This document shows, piece by piece, positions 34,194-42,984 of a stretch of DNA of 64,000 bases. The notes beneath the pieces are model-generated. The model made no database searches, had not been told where the DNA came from, and was given only the letters and a program-made list of their open reading frames with translations. Position numbers and translations under genes: made by a program. Origin of the DNA: Bacillota bacterium (GTDB taxonomy: Bacteria; Bacillota; UBA4882; UBA8346); assembly GCA_023392595.1 (NCBI GenBank), contig JAEVYU010000050.1:23945-87944 (forward strand). The letters run 5' to 3'. Positions within the stretch are counted from its first letter, which is position 1. Every line of letters begins with the position of its first letter.

Positions 34194-35035
34194 GGGGTCG
34201 GAAACTAATGAATAAGCGAGTTGGCATTGGCGCATATCTGATTTTATTTGTACTCATGGTATTGCTGTTGTTTCCGGTGTATTGGATGTTTGTTACTTCA
34301 CTCAAAACCAACCTGGTGATCTATCGATATCCTCCCGAGTGGTTTCCCCAGGCGCCAACTTTAGACAGTTACTTCAATCTGTTTAAGGGCGGGGATTTTA
34401 TCGGATATTATATGAATAATTTTGTCGTTTCCATTTTAACCACCGTATTAACCATTATCCTGGCGCTTTTTGCGGGTTATACCCTATCCCGGTTCCGTTT
34501 TAAGGGCAACAAACTTTTAATGCTTTCTCTTTTGTCAACCCAGATGTTTCCGGTGGTTGGGATTTTAATCGCTCTTTATGCCTTGTTTAAGTCGTTTCAT
34601 CTGTTAAATACCCGACTGGGTTTGATTGTGGCGCTGACGGCCATGTCTTTGCCATTTTGCATTTGGCTGATCAAGGGATTTTTAGATGATATTCCATTAT
34701 CTTTGGAAGAGGCGGCCTCAATCGACGGCTGCGGCCGGGTCGGCACATTGCTTCGCATCGTGCTGCCTTTATGTAAGCCGGGGATTTTGGCAATCGGGAT
34801 TTACACTTTCTTGCAGGCCTGGGATGATTTTGTGATTTGTTTGACTTTAATTACGAAAGACAGTCTACGGACGTTATCAACCGGAATTTCTCTGAAGTAT
34901 TTGGGTGAATTATCCTATGACTGGGCAACGGTGATGACGATTTCAGTTATCGCTACGGTTCCTTTATTGTTATTGTTCGTATTCTTCCAACGTTACATGA
35001 TTCAAGGCCTGACGGCAGGCGGAGTTAAAGGTTGA
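34190..35035 (+). CDS. Sugar ABC transporter permease (MalG/UgpE-like)
   Basis: 281 residues with six hydrophobic segments and the EAA loop SLEEAASIDGCGRVGTLLRI. The start overlaps the first permease by 4 bp; an in-frame ATG at 34208 is an alternative start. It is the second channel subunit of the importer. Confidence 0.9.
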   Translation: MRGRKLMNKRVGIGAYLILFVLMVLLLFPVYWMFVTSLKTNLVIYRYPPEWFPQAPTLDSYFNLFKGGDFIGYYMNNFVVSILTTVLTIILALFAGYTLSRFRFKGNKLLMLSLLSTQMFPVVGILIALYALFKSFHLLNTRLGLIVALTAMSLPFCIWLIKGFLDDIPLSLEEAASIDGCGRVGTLLRIVLPLCKPGILAIGIYTFLQAWDDFVICLTLITKDSLRTLSTGISLKYLGELSYDWATVMTISVIATVPLLLLFVFFQRYMIQGLTAGGVKG

Positions 35036-35137
35036 ATCGCCATCCTTCTGAATGTTTTTTTAGCCGAATCGTTAAGGATAAAAGGGATAAAATCAAATTT
35101 GACTTATATTCCAAATCGAAGGAGAGAGAGCGATATC

Positions 35138-36298
35138 ATGAAAAGAATTTTAAGCAGTGCGGTTTTATGCTTAACCACGATCTCGTTCTGTCTTATAGGA
35201 TCTTATGGGGAGGCCAAAGAGGATGAGCTTCGGATGGTAAAACGGGAAGCCTTCCAAAAAGTTGTCGACGGGAAATCAATTGATTTATATACATTGAAAA
35301 ATAAAAAAGGAATGATTGTCCAGGTTACCAATTTTGGCGCTAAGGTCGTTTCGATTATCGTACCGGACCGTAAGGGCCGGATGGGTGATATTGCACTGGG
35401 TTACGATAATATTGATCGATATCTTACCGGAAATCCCAATTACGGAGCCACTGTGGGGCGGTATGCCAACCGCATTGCCGGGGCAACTTTCGATTTAAAC
35501 GGAAAAACCTATAAAGTGACCGTCAATGATGCCAACGTCCACCATTTACATGGCGGAGTCAAGTCCTTCCGCACCGTGATTTGGAATGCCAGGCAAATCG
35601 ATGAGCGCTCTCTTGAGTTGACTTATTTCTCAAAAGACGGTGAGGAAGGATATCCGGGTAATTTCAATGTCAAGGTCAGATATTCGCTGACCAATAACAA
35701 TGAAATGCGGATTGATTATGAAGCCACTACCGACCAGCCGACCATCGTCAATTTGACCAATCATACATTTTTTAATTTGGCCGGTAAAGGCCGGGGTGAT
35801 GTATTGAACCAAAAACTGACAATTAACGCTGAACATTTTACCCCTAGAGACAACTTGTTTATTCCGACAGGTGAAATCCTCCCGGTTCAAGGAACTCCCT
35901 TTGATTTCCGGCAAGCTATGAAAATTGGTCAAAAAATCAATAAAGATAATCCTCAGTTGAAAATCAACCCTACTCTTTCGGGATACGACACCAATTTTGT
36001 ACTGAATAAAAAGGGGAATGAACTAAGTTTAGCCGCCCGCTTAGAGGATTCTCAATCGGGCCGGGTGATGGAAATCTATACTACCGAACCGGCAATTCAA
36101 TTCTATTCCGGCAATAATCTAGATGGTAAAGGCGGTTTTATCGGCAAAGGCGGTAAACCTTATGACATTTACGGATGTGTTTGTTTAGAACCGCAGCATT
36201 TCCCGGATTCACCCCATCATCCCGATTTTCCGACAACGGTTTTGAACCCGGGCGAGTGGTTCCAATCCACAACAATCTACAAATTTTCGGCCTGTTAA
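35138..36298 (+). CDS. Exported aldose 1-epimerase (mutarotase)
   Basis: 386 residues from ATG 35138, preceded by AAGGAGAG. It carries a signal peptide (LSSAVLCLTTISFCLIGSYG). The catalytic signature is complete: the substrate-binding Arg in GRYANRIAGA, the His in HHLHGG, the proton-donating His in NLTNHTFFNL and the general-base Glu in CLEPQHFPD. Mutarotases equilibrate alpha and beta anomers. Export suggests it prepares the correct anomer for the ABC importer encoded just upstream. The locus therefore handles a free reducing sugar. Confidence 0.9.
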   Translation: MKRILSSAVLCLTTISFCLIGSYGEAKEDELRMVKREAFQKVVDGKSIDLYTLKNKKGMIVQVTNFGAKVVSIIVPDRKGRMGDIALGYDNIDRYLTGNPNYGATVGRYANRIAGATFDLNGKTYKVTVNDANVHHLHGGVKSFRTVIWNARQIDERSLELTYFSKDGEEGYPGNFNVKVRYSLTNNNEMRIDYEATTDQPTIVNLTNHTFFNLAGKGRGDVLNQKLTINAEHFTPRDNLFIPTGEILPVQGTPFDFRQAMKIGQKINKDNPQLKINPTLSGYDTNFVLNKKGNELSLAARLEDSQSGRVMEIYTTEPAIQFYSGNNLDGKGGFIGKGGKPYDIYGCVCLEPQHFPDSPHHPDFPTTVLNPGEWFQSTTIYKFSAC

Positions 36299-36390
36299 AC
36301 AGTATGCTGGATGGAAGATCTTCTACGACCGGATAAGCAATTTTTGAATGGATATTTAACTAGATAGTCTTATGAGGAGCTGAAATTTCA

Positions 36391-37248
36391 ATGGCTTTAG
36401 TGACAAGTAAAGAGATGATTTTGGATGCCCAGGCCCATGGTTATGCTGTACCCGCTATCAATACCCAGGGAGGAAATTATGATATTATCCGGGCGATCTG
36501 TTTTGCAGCGGCAGAAATGCGTTCGCCGGTGATGTTGGCCCATTATACTTCCACCGGCAAATATTCCGGAGATGAATGGTTCGTTGAAGTCTGCCGCTAT
36601 CTGGCAAAACAAGTTCCGGTTCCGGTGGCGATTCACCTGGATCACGGCGATAGTTTTGAAACTTGTATCAAAGCGGTCAAACTTGGTTTCACCTCGATTA
36701 TGCTGGATTGTTCCACCGAACCACTGGAGGATAATATCCGCCATACCAATGAAATCATTAAAGTTTGCCATGCCGTTGGAATTCCGGTTGAAGCCGAAGT
36801 CGGCGAGTTGGTGAGACTCGATGCGGCAGGCGCTGCGGCGGAAAATAAAAACATCGCCAAAGTGGAAGATGTGCAAAAATTCGTAGAGGGCTGCCAGCCG
36901 GATATGCTGGCAATCGGCATTGGAAACGCTCATGGCTTTTATAAAGGCGAACCTCACATCCGCTTGGATATTTTAGAAAAAGTGCGGGCGATAACCCGGA
37001 TACCCTTGGTGCTTCATGGGTGTACCGGCATGCCGGATGCAACTGTCAAAGAAGCAATCCGCCTCGGGGTAGCCAAAATTAATTTTGGGACTTTGGTACG
37101 CCACAAATATGTGGAGTTTTTGAAACAAGCCATTGATACCATGGATCATCAGGGACATTCTTGGAAAATTTCTCAGTTTGCCGAAGAGAAACTCCAAGGC
37201 ACTATTCGGGAAATCATTGAATTATCGGGATCTGTCAAACAATACTAA
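36391..37248 (+). CDS. Class II ketose-bisphosphate aldolase family protein
   Basis: 285 residues, the usual size. IHLDHGDSFETC carries the catalytic Asp and a zinc-binding His, VEAEVGELV the metal-site Glu, and GIGNAHGFY and LHGCTGMPD the remaining zinc and phosphate-site regions. Family members (FbaA, GatY, KbaY) cleave phosphorylated ketoses to glycerone phosphate plus an aldehyde. The substrate here should be a ketose phosphate derived from the imported sugar. No kinase is encoded nearby, so the phosphorylating enzyme lies elsewhere or the enzyme differs in substrate. Confidence 0.87.
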   Translation: MALVTSKEMILDAQAHGYAVPAINTQGGNYDIIRAICFAAAEMRSPVMLAHYTSTGKYSGDEWFVEVCRYLAKQVPVPVAIHLDHGDSFETCIKAVKLGFTSIMLDCSTEPLEDNIRHTNEIIKVCHAVGIPVEAEVGELVRLDAAGAAAENKNIAKVEDVQKFVEGCQPDMLAIGIGNAHGFYKGEPHIRLDILEKVRAITRIPLVLHGCTGMPDATVKEAIRLGVAKINFGTLVRHKYVEFLKQAIDTMDHQGHSWKISQFAEEKLQGTIREIIELSGSVKQY

Positions 37249-37292
37249 CAATTGGATGCGCATGCGCGCGTAGTATAAGGAGTTAAAACCAT

Positions 37293-38639
37293 ATGGAACT
37301 GGAAAGATTAAACGTAGGAATTATCACAACCGTATCCGGGAGGTGGCCGCAGGAATTGCCCGCGGCCAGACATGAAGAATATTCGGCCTGGCTAACCAGG
37401 AGCTACCCGGATATCCATGTAATAAAGGCCCCCAAGATTGCAGCCAATAAAACCGATGTGGCCACCATTACTGAGTATTTCAAAAAAGAAGCCGTGGATC
37501 TGGTGGTGCAGGTCATCGGGGCTTTTACAGGCGATGATGTTGCCACATACTTAGGTGAAGAATTGAAGGCGCCTGTCGTAATTTGGGCGCCCCACGAACC
37601 TCCTTTCGACGGCGGCCGCTTGATGGCTAATGCTTTGGTTGGGGCAACCATGAACACGGCCGCCATGTATCGGCTGGGGTTAAAATACCATTTTATCTAC
37701 GGGGATTATACGGAAAACCGGATTCAAGCGGAAGTCTCCACGCTTATTAAAGTATATGGCGCTTTAAAAAAGCTAAAAAGGACCTATCTCGGTTTGCTGG
37801 GATACCGGGTAACGGCTTTTTACAGTTCAACCTTTGATGAAACCTTAATCCGACAAAAATTCGGAATTAAAATGGAAGAATTTGATTTAAAAGTAATTTT
37901 AGATAAGGCCGAAAAAATGGATGTAGCAAAGGTTGAAGAGGATATTGCGAAAGTCAGAGCCTTGGGTCAAGTTCAAGGCATCCCCGACGAATATCTCCAA
38001 AATCATAGCCGTTTGACTCTGGCTGTGAAAGAACTCATTGCGGAACAAGGGTTTAACGCTTTGTGTATCAAGTGCTGGCCTGAATTGGGCAATTTACACT
38101 ATACGCCATGCGGGATGATTTCCCGCCTTGCCGATGAGGATTTTCCGATTGGCTGTGAGAGCGATGTGGATGCAACCATAACCATGCTGATCCAGAAATA
38201 TTTATCGGGAGAAACGCCGTTCATGTCGGATTTGATTACTATTGACGAAACCGAAAATTCGGCGATGTTCTGGCATTGCGGCCAGGCTGCAACCAAGCTG
38301 AAAAATCCCACTTGTGATTTGATCGTGAGCAATCATCCTTTGGCAGGCCAGGGTGTTGCAATTTATGGGACATTAAAACCGGGAAAAGTTACGGTGGCCC
38401 GGATGTCCAAAATCGGGAACGAATTTAAATTATTTTTGGTTAAGGGAGAAGCCATCCCGACCCAATATGTAACCAAGGGCGTAATGGTTAAGGTTGTTTT
38501 GGAGAAACCGGTTTACCACGTTATTCACCGGATTGCCGAAGAAGGAGTTCCTCACCATTATAGCCTGGTGTGGGATGATGTTATTGAAGAAATGAAGAAA
38601 CTATCCTCGGTGTTAGGAATTGAAGTGGTCGAGCTCTAA
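37293..38639 (+). CDS. L-fucose/L-arabinose isomerase-family protein
   Basis: 448 residues with ATAAGGAG upstream. The fold regions VVQVIGAFTGDDVATYLGEE, VVIWAPHEPPFDGG and CWPELGNLHYTPCGM are characteristic of the FucI/AraA-like superfamily, which converts aldoses to ketoses with a divalent metal. It is divergent from canonical AraA and FucI (shorter than FucI's ~590 residues) and probably acts on another aldose. With mutarotase and aldolase it outlines aldose to ketose to (phosphorylation) to cleavage. The actual sugar is unknown. Confidence 0.8.
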   Translation: MELERLNVGIITTVSGRWPQELPAARHEEYSAWLTRSYPDIHVIKAPKIAANKTDVATITEYFKKEAVDLVVQVIGAFTGDDVATYLGEELKAPVVIWAPHEPPFDGGRLMANALVGATMNTAAMYRLGLKYHFIYGDYTENRIQAEVSTLIKVYGALKKLKRTYLGLLGYRVTAFYSSTFDETLIRQKFGIKMEEFDLKVILDKAEKMDVAKVEEDIAKVRALGQVQGIPDEYLQNHSRLTLAVKELIAEQGFNALCIKCWPELGNLHYTPCGMISRLADEDFPIGCESDVDATITMLIQKYLSGETPFMSDLITIDETENSAMFWHCGQAATKLKNPTCDLIVSNHPLAGQGVAIYGTLKPGKVTVARMSKIGNEFKLFLVKGEAIPTQYVTKGVMVKVVLEKPVYHVIHRIAEEGVPHHYSLVWDDVIEEMKKLSSVLGIEVVEL

Positions 38640-38660
38640 GAGAAATTTTGTAAGGGATGA

Positions 38661-38717
38661 AAGAAATACAATATATTAAAATCAATGGATTCATTGAAAT
38701 AATATATTGTATTTCTT
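38661..38717. repeat. Palindromic intergenic element, family A, copy 3
   Basis: AAGAAATACAATATATT (38661-38677) is exactly complementary to AATATATTGTATTTCTT (38701-38717), and an inner CAATG/CATTG pair extends the hairpin. It sits between convergent genes and may end both transcripts. It shares its arm sequence with copies at 5886 and, less exactly, 15970. Confidence 0.8.
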
Positions 38718-38762
38718 GATTGATTTTTAGATTATGTTTTAGACGGCCTCGTGAAGACCGGG

Positions 38763-39860
38763 TTATTTCGGAAGGGTCCCTTCCACTCCCTGGACGAACC
38801 AGTTGAAGGAGAGCATTTCGGTATCGGTCATCTTTTGACCGCTTTTCACTCTGATATTTCCGGATTGATCTTTAATTGGTCCGGCAAAAACAACATAGTC
38901 GTCTTTGGCGATGATTCCTCTTTTTTGCTCTACCAGTTTTTTCACATCATCGGTAACCATGGAACCGTAAGGACTGATATCAACCATTCCATCCTTTAGT
39001 CCGCCCCAGTGTTGTTCGGATTTCCAGGTTTTGTTGATTACGGATTTGACAACTCTAACATAATACGGCCCCCATACGGCAATTTGCCCTGTTAGTACCG
39101 ATTTAGGCGCCATAGCCCGCATATCGCTGCAATTTCCGATGGAAAACAATCCCTTTTCCTCGGCAGCCTGCATTGCCGCGGGAGTATCCTGATTTACAGT
39201 GATTAAACCAACACCGGCGTTAATGAGACTCATTGCCGCCGCTTTTTCGGCGGAAGGATCGTACCAGGTATTGCTCCAGACCACTTTGACCTTGATTTTT
39301 GGATTGACGGATTGGGCGCCTAAAGTAAAGGCGTTGATGCAACGGATAACTTCGGGGATTGGAAATGCCGCTACATAACCCACAGTATCACCCTTAACAT
39401 ATTTGGCGGCAGCGACTCCGCCGAGATAACGTCCTTCGTAGTCCCTATCCATATAGGTCCCCATGTTCTTTGCCGTTTTATAACCGCTGCAATGCATAAA
39501 AACGACATTCGGATATCTGGCGGCCACTTTAACCATGGGGTCCATAAAACCAAAACTGGTGGCGAAAATTACTTTGCAGCCCTTTTCAGCCAAATCGCTC
39601 ATAACTCTTTCGGCATCGGCTCCCTCAGATACACCTTCCACAAAAAGGGTTTCAACGTTAGGAAGTTGTTTTTCTAAGTATTTGCGGCCTTGATCATGAG
39701 CAAAAGTCCAACCGGCATCACCGGGAGGGCCGTTATAGACAAAACCCACTTTAAATTTATCGGCAGCAACTGCTTTCGGACTATGAAATCCCATGCTAAT
39801 TCCGATTACAACGAACAATACACTGAATAGAATCAAACCATACCGTAGGGATCTGGGCAT
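38763..39860 (-). CDS. BMP-family ABC substrate-binding protein (PnrA-like)
   Basis: 365 residues from ATG 39860, preceded by TGGAGG. A signal peptide (YGLILFSVLFVVIGISMGF) precedes the mature protein. FKVGFVYNGPPGDAGWTFAHDQGR and VIFATSFGFMDPM are hallmarks of the Bmp/Med/PnrA family, which binds nucleosides or related purines. No cognate permease or ATPase is next to it. The neighbouring adenine deaminase supports a purine-related ligand. It is preceded by a good promoter about 200 bp upstream and has a long 5' leader. Confidence 0.87.
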   Translation of the reverse strand: MPRSLRYGLILFSVLFVVIGISMGFHSPKAVAADKFKVGFVYNGPPGDAGWTFAHDQGRKYLEKQLPNVETLFVEGVSEGADAERVMSDLAEKGCKVIFATSFGFMDPMVKVAARYPNVVFMHCSGYKTAKNMGTYMDRDYEGRYLGGVAAAKYVKGDTVGYVAAFPIPEVIRCINAFTLGAQSVNPKIKVKVVWSNTWYDPSAEKAAAMSLINAGVGLITVNQDTPAAMQAAEEKGLFSIGNCSDMRAMAPKSVLTGQIAVWGPYYVRVVKSVINKTWKSEQHWGGLKDGMVDISPYGSMVTDDVKKLVEQKRGIIAKDDYVVFAGPIKDQSGNIRVKSGQKMTDTEMLSFNWFVQGVEGTLPK

Positions 39861-40054
39861 TGAAAAAACCTCCATTTTGGTATTTTGAAAATCAAATGGC
39901 GCCGGATACTCCGAAAAAACTACGAATGAAGCATTCATGGCTTTTTAAAAGATTATCAATGACAAAAATAGTTTTAATTGATTTTGAATATGATCCGGGA
40001 TAGTAAGTATAAATTCCCTGCTTGCTTTGGATTTGATCAATTGATCTGCTTTAG

Positions 40055-40084
40055 ATTATATCCTCGGTTTTATTTTTTTGTCAA
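40055..40084 (-). promoter_or_regulatory. Promoter of the BMP gene
   Basis: On the minus strand TTGACA (40084-40079), an 18-bp spacer and TATAAT (40060-40055), both perfect to consensus. It implies a leader of about 190 nt before the start codon. Confidence 0.7.
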
Positions 40085-40109
40085 CAATCTTTGTAAAAAA
40101 AATTAACAT

Positions 40110-40157
40110 TAACATTACAGAAAAGAGTTAGTTGATTCTCTGGAATCCGTAATGTTA
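40110..40157. promoter_or_regulatory. Inverted repeat between BMP and XRE-cupin genes
   Basis: TAACATTAC (40110-40118) and GTAATGTTA (40149-40157) are exact inverted copies 30 bp apart, just upstream of the BMP promoter. They are plausible half-sites for the adjacent XRE regulator. Confidence 0.45.
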
Positions 40158-40299
40158 GGTAAAAAATATTTTTATTGGAATTTAATTACATATATATTAC
40201 ATTCAATCTCGGCCGCTTAAAATAAATCTTTACAGGATACCAGGTGTGCAATATACTAAACGTTGTCAGTCAAACTATTGAAAATGGAGCGCAAACCCT

Positions 40300-40854
40300 T
40301 TGGAAATAGGTATAACGATTCGAAATCAACGTCAAACGAAGGGGATATCGGTGCGGGAATTAGCTCGGTTAACCGGGTTGTCTCCCAGCGCGATCAGCCA
40401 GATCGAGACGGGAAAATCAGTCCCCAATATTTTAACCATGAAGGCGATAGCCGAGGCATTGGATATTTCGGTGATTTCTTTTCTACTGGATGATTTGGAA
40501 AATAAGATTAGCCTGGTTAAACTGGGGGAACGCCGGCGCTTGGTTCGTAATGCCACCCCTACCGGGAATCTCAATGAGGAGTTTTTGGCAGGGGGAAGGA
40601 ACTTTCAGATGGAACCGGCGATCATTAGCGTACCGCCGCTGGCGGATTCCGGAAAACCCATGTCGCATCCGGGTGAAGAGTTTATTTATGTGTTGCAGGG
40701 ACATTTGCAATATTCGCTGGAAGGAGTCAAAGACTATAATCTGGAAGAAGGAGATAGTTTTTATTATCCTTGTTCCATACCTCATCACTGGATGAACCCA
40801 TCGGATAAAATCGAAGCCCGGTTTTTAATCGTTGCAACCCCATCACTTTTTTGA
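40300..40854 (+). CDS. XRE-family regulator with cupin sensor domain
   Basis: 184 residues from TTG 40300, with GGAGCG eight bases upstream. The N-terminal helix-turn-helix (RQTKGISVRELARLTGLSPS, AISQIETGK) is followed by a cupin_2 domain (HPGEEFIYVLQGHLQYSLEG and LEEGDSFYYP). Such proteins (PuuR/SutR-type) often control polyamine, amino acid or purine genes. It is divergent from the BMP gene and upstream of the adenine deaminase. Confidence 0.88.
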   Translation: MEIGITIRNQRQTKGISVRELARLTGLSPSAISQIETGKSVPNILTMKAIAEALDISVISFLLDDLENKISLVKLGERRRLVRNATPTGNLNEEFLAGGRNFQMEPAIISVPPLADSGKPMSHPGEEFIYVLQGHLQYSLEGVKDYNLEEGDSFYYPCSIPHHWMNPSDKIEARFLIVATPSLF

Positions 40855-40895
40855 CTAAACTAAAAAAGTAATTCGGCGACGGCTGTATTGTTTAT

Positions 40896-40939
40896 AAAAA
40901 CGTTTCGAAGCAAATTTTCTTGCCAACGGGCGTTTTTTT
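40896..40939 (+). terminator. Intrinsic terminator of the XRE-cupin gene
   Basis: AAAAACG (40896-40902) pairs with CGTTTTT (from 40931), enclosing GCAA/TTGC, followed by a T-run. Confidence 0.6.
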
Positions 40940-41158
40940 TATTTTCTATATTCTTTGCGGCAAAATCGCTTCCCGCAAAAAGAAAAATCTTGACGAAATT
41001 CATCCCAACATGTACAGTATAAATAACATTTGTAAAGTTTAACGCACAACCTTTGACGTAAAACCCGATTGAATGCTGGTTATGAATGGGTTGGAATCCG
41101 GTCTGAACCGTTATTCAACGAAGATATTGAACTTCATTGGGAAAAGAGAGGTGGAATC

Positions 41159-42913
41159 ATGATGAATACTGAGTTAATTGATATTGCGCTTGGAAAGAAA
41201 CCGGCCGATCGAATCATTCAAAACGGTTTACTGGTTAATGTTCATACCCGTGAAATTTATCGGGCCGACGTGGCCATTGGCGGCGATAAGATCGCTGCCG
41301 TCGGAAACGTTGAGCATTGCCAAGGCCCGGGAACTCAAATGATTGATGCTGCAGGGCATTATTTAGTGCCCGGTTTTATTGATGCCCATATTCACTTTGA
41401 AAGCAGTATGCTTAGTTTCCCGGAGTTTGCCAAAATGGCGCTGCGGCATGGAACGACCGTGGTAGCCTCGGATTTAATGGAAATCACCATCGTTTCCGGG
41501 GTGGAAGGGGCTATCGAAATTTTGGGCCAGGCCCGGAAAACTCCGGTGACTTTACTTTATCCGGTGCCTTCCTTTATGGAGGATTCAGATTTGCAGACTA
41601 TTGGCAGCAATTTAGGACCGGAATTGGTCGAAGAATTGATCAATCTGGACCAGGCTGTGGGACTGGCTGAAGTTCTGGCTCCCCCGATACTGGCCAAAAG
41701 CCCTTTAAGCGCCACCATGCTGACATTGGCGGAAAAAGAAAAGAAAACCGCTGAAGGGCACGCTCCTGCCCTTACCGGTAAGGAATTGAATGCTTATTGC
41801 ACGGCAGGGATTCGTTCCGATCACGAAAGCACCAACCCAGAAGAAGCCTTGGCTAAATTGCGCTGCGGTTTACGGGTATTGATGCGTGAAGGATCGGCAT
41901 CCACCGATTTGCTGGAATGCCTCAAGATTATCACTGAAAACGGGGTTGATTCCCGCCATTGCGCGATGGTCAGCGATGATATCGATGCTTTACATATGGC
42001 AACCCTGGGACATATGGATCATAAAATCAGAATGGCCATTCAGGCTGGGGTTGACCCGCTAGTGGCCATTCAAATGTCGACCCTCAACCCGGCCGAAAGT
42101 TTAAAAGTGGATCAGGATTACGGAAGCATAACCCCGGGGAAATTTGCCGACATTGTCTTGACCAAAGATTTGAAACAGATGGACATTCAAAAGGTTATCG
42201 CCAAAGGCGAGGCCGTTTTTGACGGAGTCAACGTCACCCTGGGCGGGGCGGGCGTTTCTTGCTCGGAAAAACTATTGAATACGGTCAAACTTCGTTCGAA
42301 AATTTCCCCTCACGATTTAATGATTGCAATGAAAGATCAAGCTAAAAAGGCCAGAGTACGGGTGATTGGCGCCTCGAAAACTTCATTGCTGACTCAGGCG
42401 CTGGAAGCCGAACTGGACGTGGTGGATGGGTTTGTTACTGGCGATACCGGACGGGATATTTTGCCGATTGCCGTGGTTGAACGCTATGGCAAGAGTGGAA
42501 ATATCGGTAAGGCTTTTGTTAGCGGATTTGGACTTAAAAAAGGGGCCATGGCCACTTCGGTAGGGCATGATCACCATAATATAACGGTTTTAGGGACCAA
42601 TTCCTCCGATATGGCCATGGCTGTCAACCACATCGCCGAATTAAACGGCGGAGTGGTCGTGGTGGTGGATGGTGAAATCAAAGGAGAAATCCCCTTGCCT
42701 ATTTGCGGCCTGTTATCCGACGAACCCGGAGAAATCGTGGCCTTCAAAATTGACCAGCTTCAGCAGGAATTGCGTCAATTGGGATGCCCGATGGCTTCGC
42801 CTTTCATGACTGTATCCTTTATCACCTTAATTTTCATTCCGGCCTATGGAATTTCCGACCAAGGTTTAGTGGATGTCTATAAGATGGAGTTGGTCGATCC
42901 GGTGCTGGCTTAG
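41159..42913 (+). CDS. ade: Adenine deaminase
   Basis: 584 residues from ATG 41159 (preceded by AGAGGTGG; a second ATG follows at once). DAHIHFESSMLSF carries the metal-binding HxH, and EGHAPALTGKEL, SDHESTNPEEAL and MVSDDIDA are AdeC/YerA-type motifs. The C-terminal adenine-deaminase domain (VGHDHHNITVLGTNSSDMA) is complete. The enzyme hydrolyses adenine to hypoxanthine and ammonia. With the BMP binding protein and the following amidohydrolase it makes a purine salvage and nitrogen-release unit. Confidence 0.93.
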   Translation: MMNTELIDIALGKKPADRIIQNGLLVNVHTREIYRADVAIGGDKIAAVGNVEHCQGPGTQMIDAAGHYLVPGFIDAHIHFESSMLSFPEFAKMALRHGTTVVASDLMEITIVSGVEGAIEILGQARKTPVTLLYPVPSFMEDSDLQTIGSNLGPELVEELINLDQAVGLAEVLAPPILAKSPLSATMLTLAEKEKKTAEGHAPALTGKELNAYCTAGIRSDHESTNPEEALAKLRCGLRVLMREGSASTDLLECLKIITENGVDSRHCAMVSDDIDALHMATLGHMDHKIRMAIQAGVDPLVAIQMSTLNPAESLKVDQDYGSITPGKFADIVLTKDLKQMDIQKVIAKGEAVFDGVNVTLGGAGVSCSEKLLNTVKLRSKISPHDLMIAMKDQAKKARVRVIGASKTSLLTQALEAELDVVDGFVTGDTGRDILPIAVVERYGKSGNIGKAFVSGFGLKKGAMATSVGHDHHNITVLGTNSSDMAMAVNHIAELNGGVVVVVDGEIKGEIPLPICGLLSDEPGEIVAFKIDQLQQELRQLGCPMASPFMTVSFITLIFIPAYGISDQGLVDVYKMELVDPVLA

Positions 42914-42984
42914 ATTGTCGTTACAGATTGATGGTTGTTGGTATGAGTAAACAGGCTTGAAGTAGAATGGGAGGGGCCTCGAAA

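Noticed and set aside
39861..40050. Purine riboswitch in the long BMP leader
   Set aside because: None of the conserved loop motifs or the three-way junction could be found.
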